Assembly (NCBI GenBank): GCA_013152695.1
Contig: JAADFV010000015.1
Span: 1-10,520, forward strand
Origin: Chloroflexota bacterium
GTDB taxonomy: Bacteria; Chloroflexota; Anaerolineae; J102
DNA length: 10,520 bases
Reading direction: 5' to 3'
The translations under genes were made by a program, and so were the position numbers. Position 1 is the stretch's first letter. Each line of letters starts with the position of its first letter. A model generated the notes under the pieces. That model was given only the letters and a program-made list of their open reading frames with translations, had not been told where the DNA came from and did not search any database. This document shows, one piece after another, positions 6,199 through 10,520 of this stretch.

Positions 6199-8073
6199 TC
6201 AGCCCAAGCGTTGTCTTTGTACACGCACTTGCGCGTATTCATTTGTACGAGCGGCCACCGTCACCGTAATCATGATGGGAATGCCGCGGTCGGGGTAGAA
6301 CGTACGGAAATCTACCACCATTTGTTCACCTGCATCCAGCGCCACCTGATTCAGATCCAGGCGCTGTTCATTCCCGGCCGGATTCAGCAGAACCAGTACG
6401 AAGTTACGCCAGTCGCTGTACGGTAATCCCGGCTGTTCTGGCATCTTTTTGTTGACTAGATAGACCAGCACGCCCTCATCCGGAACGAATACGGTGGGGG
6501 GATTGATGTAGCGACTGGCCGCGGGGTTTTCGGGATTGTAACCGGGATCAGTACGTTTGTCTCCCACCACGTAACCGGGGTCGATGGTGAAATTATCGGG
6601 ATGGATTTCACCCTTTTCGCTCCCCACGCGGCGGCGATACTCCAGTAAAAGGTAGATGTGCGCGAGCTTATCCACGCCGGGGAGGAGGGGCACCCTGGCT
6701 ACCAACACCTCTGCCTCGCTGCCGGGCGGGGGAAGCTGAGGACTACCCAAAGGTGCCAGCTTGAGAGTGACATCATCTTCGCGCGCCAGGGCTAGACAGC
6801 GGTCGGGAATGAATCCCATGCGCAGTTTGGTGAAGGCAGACATGCCCTGGGGGTGGCTGCAAAAGAACTCCCGCGGCTTTTTGGGATGGAGATGATCGGC
6901 CATGGGATCCCACCAACCGATGTAAGGGGTGCAGTTGATGCTGCGGTCGCAGACGCCATGTTCTGACGTGCCCACCAGCCATTTGCTCTGGAGTTGCAGG
7001 TTATAGAGACAGTTGACGGCCCGTGCCCGTCCTTCGGGCGGGTCGGCATAGGCAGATTTTCGTCGCAGTCCGTGCAAAATATCGTGGCTAGCGCAACTGA
7101 GCGGGGCGTCGGTGCTGAACGCAGCCATCCCGCGGATGAACTGATCGTGGGCGGCGTACTGGGCTCTTTCCTGAAAATAGCGGGTGAAGGGATAGGTCTC
7201 GGCATCGATGATGCCTACTATTTTGCCGTTGCCGGCAGTTTGGAAGCAGGCCGGGTCGGCGAAGAGTTGTTCGTCGGCGGGGGAGACGTCACCAATGAAG
7301 AGATCGTACATGGGGTTTTTGCCCGTGGAAGGCAGGAAACCGGCGGCGCCGCGACCGTATTCATTGCCGGTGGCGTTCAGCACGACGAAGATGAATTTAT
7401 CCTGATAGTCGATATCGGGATGGGCCGCCACCAGCCGTGCCATGATCTCCAGGATTAACTTGCGCACGGCCTCTGGATTTACCTCCGAGATATTGTCTGT
7501 TTCCATACCCACCAGCCAGCCGAAGTTGTAATCCTGGGGCATACCGGACAATTCGATTTCTGCGTACCCCTTTTCGCCCATGGCCGGGGTTTGCACCGGC
7601 CGCAAGGCCAGCTGGCCGTAGAAGTTCTCATCGTAGTAGGCGTTGAGTTGGCGGATGGGATCGTCTTTGCCGAATATCTTTTGCCAGTGTGGCCGCAGAT
7701 CGAAGACGCGTTCGGGGCGACCACTGAAATTGACCAGTACCACCACGGTTTCGATGATGTTCTCTCGTTCGGGAATGAACTCGTTGCTGGTAATGATCCG
7801 GCTGTGGGGCGAGGGCGTGGCGGTTGGCTCTGGTGCGTGCGTCGGCGAAGGTGGGGGTGGTGTGGCCGGCTGGGGCGTGGGAGGTGGCATGGGGGTCGCG
7901 CTGGGAGGCGGAGGGGCAGTGCCGGCGGCAGGGAGAGGTGCTGTCGCCGCAGGCGTTTGCGCCAGGCGGGCGCGGCGGCCACATGCCACCAGCAGAAATT
8001 GGTAAAGTCCCAGTCCGGCCAGTTGCAAGAAACGCCGACGGTCGAGCACAACCTGTAAGACATCGCGGTTCAT
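6199..8073 (-). CDS. Tat-type lipoprotein, M6-like metallopeptidase with HDxxH
   Basis: The 624-residue protein starts MNRDVLQVV; the start is set by AGGAG 7 nt upstream, although the frame stays open to 8376 inside the neighbouring gene. RRRFLQLAGLG (12-22) is a twin-arginine-like signal ending in lipobox LVAC (Cys31), and residues about 41-90 are a Pro/Ala/Thr linker. Residues 107-160 (ETVVVLVNFSGRP, NAYYDENFYGQLALRP) match the N-terminal pattern of M6 immune-inhibitor-A peptidases. HDILHGL (330-336) sits where M6 has HExxH, followed by GWWDPMA (386-392), resembling the WDxM segment. LLLEYRRRVGS (475-485) and DEGVLVYLVN (532-541) match the M6 C-terminal strands. Asp for the catalytic Glu may lower or abolish hydrolysis. 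Seven Cys between 276 and 426 suggest disulfides. It is the last gene of a three-gene operon and probably acts at the cell surface. Family moderately sure, activity uncertain. Confidence 0.82.
   Translation of the reverse strand: MNRDVLQVVLDRRRFLQLAGLGLYQFLLVACGRRARLAQTPAATAPLPAAGTAPPPPSATPMPPPTPQPATPPPPSPTHAPEPTATPSPHSRIITSNEFIPERENIIETVVVLVNFSGRPERVFDLRPHWQKIFGKDDPIRQLNAYYDENFYGQLALRPVQTPAMGEKGYAEIELSGMPQDYNFGWLVGMETDNISEVNPEAVRKLILEIMARLVAAHPDIDYQDKFIFVVLNATGNEYGRGAAGFLPSTGKNPMYDLFIGDVSPADEQLFADPACFQTAGNGKIVGIIDAETYPFTRYFQERAQYAAHDQFIRGMAAFSTDAPLSCASHDILHGLRRKSAYADPPEGRARAVNCLYNLQLQSKWLVGTSEHGVCDRSINCTPYIGWWDPMADHLHPKKPREFFCSHPQGMSAFTKLRMGFIPDRCLALAREDDVTLKLAPLGSPQLPPPGSEAEVLVARVPLLPGVDKLAHIYLLLEYRRRVGSEKGEIHPDNFTIDPGYVVGDKRTDPGYNPENPAASRYINPPTVFVPDEGVLVYLVNKKMPEQPGLPYSDWRNFVLVLLNPAGNEQRLDLNQVALDAGEQMVVDFRTFYPDRGIPIMITVTVAARTNEYAQVRVQRQRLG
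7804..7953 (-). repeat. Proline-rich low-complexity linker segment
   Basis: It encodes residues 41-90 of the M6-like lipoprotein, about half Pro, with Ala, Thr and Ser, in irregular PPP and TP units. It is a spacer between the lipid anchor and the folded domain. The opposite strand is Gly-rich and produces spurious open frames here. Confidence 0.85.
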
Positions 8074-8120
8074 ATTTTTTCTCCTGACATATAGACAGGC
8101 TTCAATGGGGGTGTTGGAGA

Positions 8121-9545
8121 TCAAGGGGTGAGTACCACTGCCCGGATCATGTAGTCCAGGTTGGTTTTGGCTTCCCAGGGCCATTCCCAACTGCGACCAT
8201 CGGGCGCGCTGGTGTCCACGCCCAAGGTGGGGGCATAGTCCTGGGTGTACTTGAAGCCGAGGTAGAAATCCTCGTTTAGGGTAAGGTTCTGGGCACTGAG
8301 ATCGACCTCGAACCAACCATCTCCACTGGGTGTAGCCGTGATGGACGGGAAGAGGTCGTAGTGATCGGTATCCCACACATGTACTTTGATTGGCGCCACC
8401 GGTGCGATGAAATAGAAACGAGCCCGCAATAGTTTGGCGCCGCCCGCGGGTGGGGTGAAGCGCACGGCAAAGCCATTACCGGTATCGTAGGACTGGTTGG
8501 ACTCGGCCGTGCCGTCGTCATAAGCGAGCTCGGTTTCCTGCGGGGGTGCCATCGTAACCAGGGGGAGATAAACCTGTGTGGTCGCCCAAATGCGAACTCG
8601 CACCTTTTCGGCCACCAGATCATCGGCAAAACGGTGCACACGAATCGTGTTGTTAGTCAGATTTTGCCAGTTGGCGCCGTGGTATGTGCCGTTGACTTCC
8701 ATCCCACCATAAGCAAAACTTGTGATGCCCAGGTCTTCTCCTTGATAAGACAAGCGCACAATGTACGACTGGAGATTACCCTTGAGCCCATGAGTAAAGG
8801 TGATCGTCCGGCCCGCAGGCAGCGTACGCCAGCCACTGTCATAGGAGGGCGGATCTGGGCGGTTGATGAACAGGCGCACTTGATGGATGTTGACGTCATA
8901 GATGTTACGGCAGAACTGCACGCTCTCATTGGTGAGATACTGCAAGAACCCCCCTCGCAGCGTACCGCCCTCACTTTTGCCGCCCAGAGCGAATTGATGA
9001 ATGGCATATCCAGGCAGACCCTGGTCCATAAACTTCATGCCGGTGGTATACGCGTTCACGTCTCCGCCCAGGTGATGGGTGATGGTGATGCACTTGTTCT
9101 GGCTGATACGTTGCCAGTCGCTGTCGTATGCTATGTCTTCGGGAATCCACACTCGCAGCCGTATCTGTCCCACCATCGGGTCATCGGGCAAACGAGTAAC
9201 GCTAATGCTTGTCATCGTGAGATGATGCCAGAAAGCGCCGATCTCTTTCTGGTTCAACGTCATCCCCCCATAGCCCCGGCGGTGAATGCCCAACCCGCCA
9301 TTTCGCGTATCGCGAAACCAGATATCCACAGCGTACCGATTCCAGTCGCCGCCCAGGTTGTGGGTGAAGGTGAGGGTCTGACCGGGAGCAATATCCACCC
9401 AGCCGCTGGACCAACTGTTGGTAGTTGGGGCCAGGGGTGGGGCCGAGCCGGGCACGAGGGGTTGGGCCAGGGAGAGGGCGCCGGCAAATGTCAGTAACAA
9501 TAAGCTGGCGGCAAGCGTGAACACAAATAAGCTTTGTTTCTTCAT
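8121..9545 (-). CDS. Secreted protein, three tandem repeats plus C-terminal beta domain
   Basis: This 474-residue protein has a Sec signal peptide (KK, hydrophobic 5-24, likely cleavage after A27 in SLA-Q) and a short Pro linker. It then carries three ~90-residue repeats at about 44-136, 140-230 and 235-321. Each opens with (D/S)S(G/D)W, has a T(F/I)TH-x-L-x-G motif (59-65, 155-161, 249-255), an LGG/YGG turn and ends in a V/I-R-L/V-x-(I/V) strand. This looks like a beta-sandwich, perhaps carbohydrate- or lectin-like, but I cannot name the family. TQVYLPLVTM (323-332) separates the repeats from a C-terminal domain, ELAYDDGTAESN (339-350) to DYMIRAVV (464-471), a beta-rich module of a kind I recall from secreted Chloroflexota proteins. 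There is no catalytic motif; binding or structural role inferred. AAAGGAG 8 nt upstream supports the start. It lies 32 nt after one gene and 47 nt before the M6-like gene. Confidence 0.88.
   Translation of the reverse strand: MKKQSLFVFTLAASLLLLTFAGALSLAQPLVPGSAPPLAPTTNSWSSGWVDIAPGQTLTFTHNLGGDWNRYAVDIWFRDTRNGGLGIHRRGYGGMTLNQKEIGAFWHHLTMTSISVTRLPDDPMVGQIRLRVWIPEDIAYDSDWQRISQNKCITITHHLGGDVNAYTTGMKFMDQGLPGYAIHQFALGGKSEGGTLRGGFLQYLTNESVQFCRNIYDVNIHQVRLFINRPDPPSYDSGWRTLPAGRTITFTHGLKGNLQSYIVRLSYQGEDLGITSFAYGGMEVNGTYHGANWQNLTNNTIRVHRFADDLVAEKVRVRIWATTQVYLPLVTMAPPQETELAYDDGTAESNQSYDTGNGFAVRFTPPAGGAKLLRARFYFIAPVAPIKVHVWDTDHYDLFPSITATPSGDGWFEVDLSAQNLTLNEDFYLGFKYTQDYAPTLGVDTSAPDGRSWEWPWEAKTNLDYMIRAVVLTP
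8583..8843 (-). repeat. Protein repeat unit 3 (YDSGW...THGLKG)
   Basis: It encodes residues about 235-321. YDSGWRTLPAGRTITFTHGL aligns with units 1 and 2, with FAYGGMEVNG matching the GYGGM of unit 1. The unit ends in VRVRIWAT. Divergence between units is high at DNA level. Confidence 0.85.
8856..9128 (-). repeat. Protein repeat unit 2 (YDSDW...THHLGG)
   Basis: It encodes residues about 140-230. This is the most divergent unit: DSDW replaces DSGW, and it alone has two Cys (152 and 212), which could form a disulfide. LGG is kept both in THHLGG and in FALGG. Confidence 0.85.
9138..9416 (-). repeat. Protein repeat unit 1 (WSSGW...THNLGG)
   Basis: It encodes residues about 44-136, beginning WSSGWVDIAPGQTLTFTHNL and ending IRLRVWIPE. 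The GYGGM turn is shared with unit 3. Confidence 0.85.
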
Positions 9546-9577
9546 GGTGGTTACTCCTTTGCAGGCGATGATGAATG

Positions 9578-10520
9578 TTATTTCATCACCATGGGCAGAT
9601 AAAGCGGTGTCAGGGCCGCATTGATGCTGGCGGCGCTGACATTTTGCAAGACCGAAGCGCCCTGATAGCTGACATCCGTGCTGCGCCAGCTAGCGAAGCT
9701 GAAGCGGACCCAGCCTTGCTCAGACTGGAGGATGCGCAGGCGTAAACGGGCAATTTGCACCTGTCCTTGCGCCGGGGTGCTGCCCAGGGCGGTAGCCAGA
9801 TAGTCGATGTGGCCGCGGGCCGGGTCCACACGGTTCAACAAGACCGTGTTCAGGGCGGGGCCGGGCTCGATGGCTGCAGCCGGCGCACCCTGGGCATCCA
9901 CAACTTGCAGCAACGCCGGATCGAAGTCGAGATGGATCTCTGCGGCATCCACCGGCGTCGAACCGGTGTCCGCCAGCACATCCAGCACGATCACGTCGCC
10001 GGTGACAGCCGTCGTCATGCCGGGCACAAGGCTGAGGGAAACGGTGGCGGTGGGGGCAAGGCTGGCGTTCAACTCCAGGGGTGGGACACCATCCCGCAGT
10101 GATGCGGCGGTCATGCCCACGAGGATGTCACCTCGCTGGCCCAGATTGGCCTGCAACAGCGCCACATCATTCTGATCGATCAGACCGTCCTGATCGAAAT
10201 CACAACGCACATCATACCCACTCTGCCCCCGCGCCGTGCCGTAACTCCGGGCCAGTAACGAGACATCGCGGATGTTGATGCGGTTGTCGCCCCAGGCATC
10301 GCCTTCGAGGAGCGTGCCCAGGTCCACGGTATTGAGGCCGGAGCTGAGGGCCGCGGGCAGGAGGTTGCGCAGGGTGTGCAGTCCTTTCAGACGCAGGCGA
10401 TAGGCGCCCGGAGCGGCCATACCTGGCATGGCAAAGACACCGCTGTCATTGCTGTTGAGGCCGTACACATAAGCAGGGCCACGCTCGCCTGGCCGACTGA
10501 GGTTGAGCAGCAGGCGTGAG
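9578..10520 (-). CDS. Extracellular protein with dockerin- and cohesin-like modules (5' end missing)
   Basis: The frame is open to the right edge; 313 C-terminal residues are visible and the N-terminus and signal peptide are outside. A GTG at 10468 is internal, not the start. Visible residues 1-70 look like the end of a carboxypeptidase-regulatory-type beta domain (SGVFAMPGMAAPGAYRLRLKG). Residues about 73-127 are a type I dockerin-like duplicated EF-hand: loop 1 GDAWGDNRINIRD and loop 2 DFDQDGLIDQND, each followed by a helix with LL. Residues about 158-302 resemble a cohesin: strands, then DAAEIHLDFDPALLQVV, LNTVLLNRVDPARGHIDY and STDVSYQGASVLQNV. The protein ends YLPMVMK. Dockerin-cohesin pairs mediate calcium-dependent protein assembly in cellulosomes, and similar modules occur widely outside them. 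It is the first visible gene of the secreted operon. Confidence 0.85.
   Translation of the reverse strand, partial: SRLLLNLSRPGERGPAYVYGLNSNDSGVFAMPGMAAPGAYRLRLKGLHTLRNLLPAALSSGLNTVDLGTLLEGDAWGDNRINIRDVSLLARSYGTARGQSGYDVRCDFDQDGLIDQNDVALLQANLGQRGDILVGMTAASLRDGVPPLELNASLAPTATVSLSLVPGMTTAVTGDVIVLDVLADTGSTPVDAAEIHLDFDPALLQVVDAQGAPAAAIEPGPALNTVLLNRVDPARGHIDYLATALGSTPAQGQVQIARLRLRILQSEQGWVRFSFASWRSTDVSYQGASVLQNVSAASINAALTPLYLPMVMK
9614..10048 (-). other. Cohesin-like domain
   Basis: The region encodes about 145 residues with the cohesin layout: an opening strand after VSLSLVPG, GDVIVLDVLADTG, the HLDFDPALLQVV block, LLNRVDPARGHIDYLATALG and the QVQIARLRLRIL strand. The match is by pattern memory; no alignment was run. 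Confidence 0.7.
10139..10300 (-). other. Type I dockerin-like domain
   Basis: There are two calcium-loop repeats. Loop 2 has Asp at positions 1, 3, 5, 9 and 12, which is complete. Loop 1 has D1, D5, N9 and D12 but Trp at position 3, where Asn or Asp is usual. Each loop is followed by an LL-containing helix and YG or LG. Confidence 0.75.

Noticed and set aside
8074..8376. Upstream extension of the M6-like lipoprotein frame to 8376
   Set aside because: It overlaps the triple-repeat protein gene and would bury the twin-arginine signal and lipobox in the interior; ATG 8073 has an ideal Shine-Dalgarno.
8634..9497. 287-codon plus-strand frame opposite the triple-repeat protein
   Set aside because: The minus-strand gene has signal peptide, repeats and ribosome binding site; the plus-strand product has no domain signal.

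Overview
The window most resembles a chromosomal segment of a Chloroflexota bacterium (Anaerolineae-like). The reasons are composite: two lipoproteins whose lipobox is followed by a Pro/Thr-rich linker, cohesin- and dockerin-like modules outside any cellulosome context, and a YLP(L/M)V motif in two secreted proteins that I recall as common in secreted Chloroflexota proteins. No RNA gene, CRISPR array, insertion sequence or phage gene was seen. The assignment rests on sequence style and memory of protein families, not on a database search.

Left end (1-2111): a lipoprotein gene with an NTF2/SnoaL-like domain runs off the left edge on the minus strand. It is transcribed divergently from a 409-residue lipoprotein on the plus strand. 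The 370-bp region between them holds two plausible sigma-70-type promoters back to back, a perfect 10-bp palindrome at the predicted start of the leftward transcript, and a possible leader hairpin. A strong intrinsic terminator follows the rightward gene.

Centre (2136-6133, plus strand): four tightly packed genes look like one operon. They encode a DegV-family lipid-binding protein, a large GNAT-type acetyltransferase-like protein (ATGA overlap with the first), a GalU-type UTP-sugar-1-phosphate uridylyltransferase (6-nt gap) and a GHMP sugar kinase (11-nt overlap). The kinase resembles plant-type glucuronokinase more than galactokinase. A sugar-1-kinase followed by a UTP-dependent uridylyltransferase is the two-step chemistry for salvaging a free sugar, possibly glucuronate, into its UDP form.

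Right end (6199-10520, minus strand): three closely spaced genes (32- and 47-nt gaps, each with a good Shine-Dalgarno) form an export-directed operon whose promoter lies beyond the right edge. In transcription order they encode a protein with dockerin-like and cohesin-like modules ending in YLPMVMK, a secreted protein with three tandem ~90-residue repeats plus a C-terminal beta-rich domain, and a Tat-type lipoprotein resembling M6 (immune inhibitor A) metallopeptidases but with HDxxH in place of HExxH. Together they suggest a cell-surface assembly or substrate-handling system, which is the least explained part of the window. The central and right operons converge across a 65-nt gap with no evident terminator.
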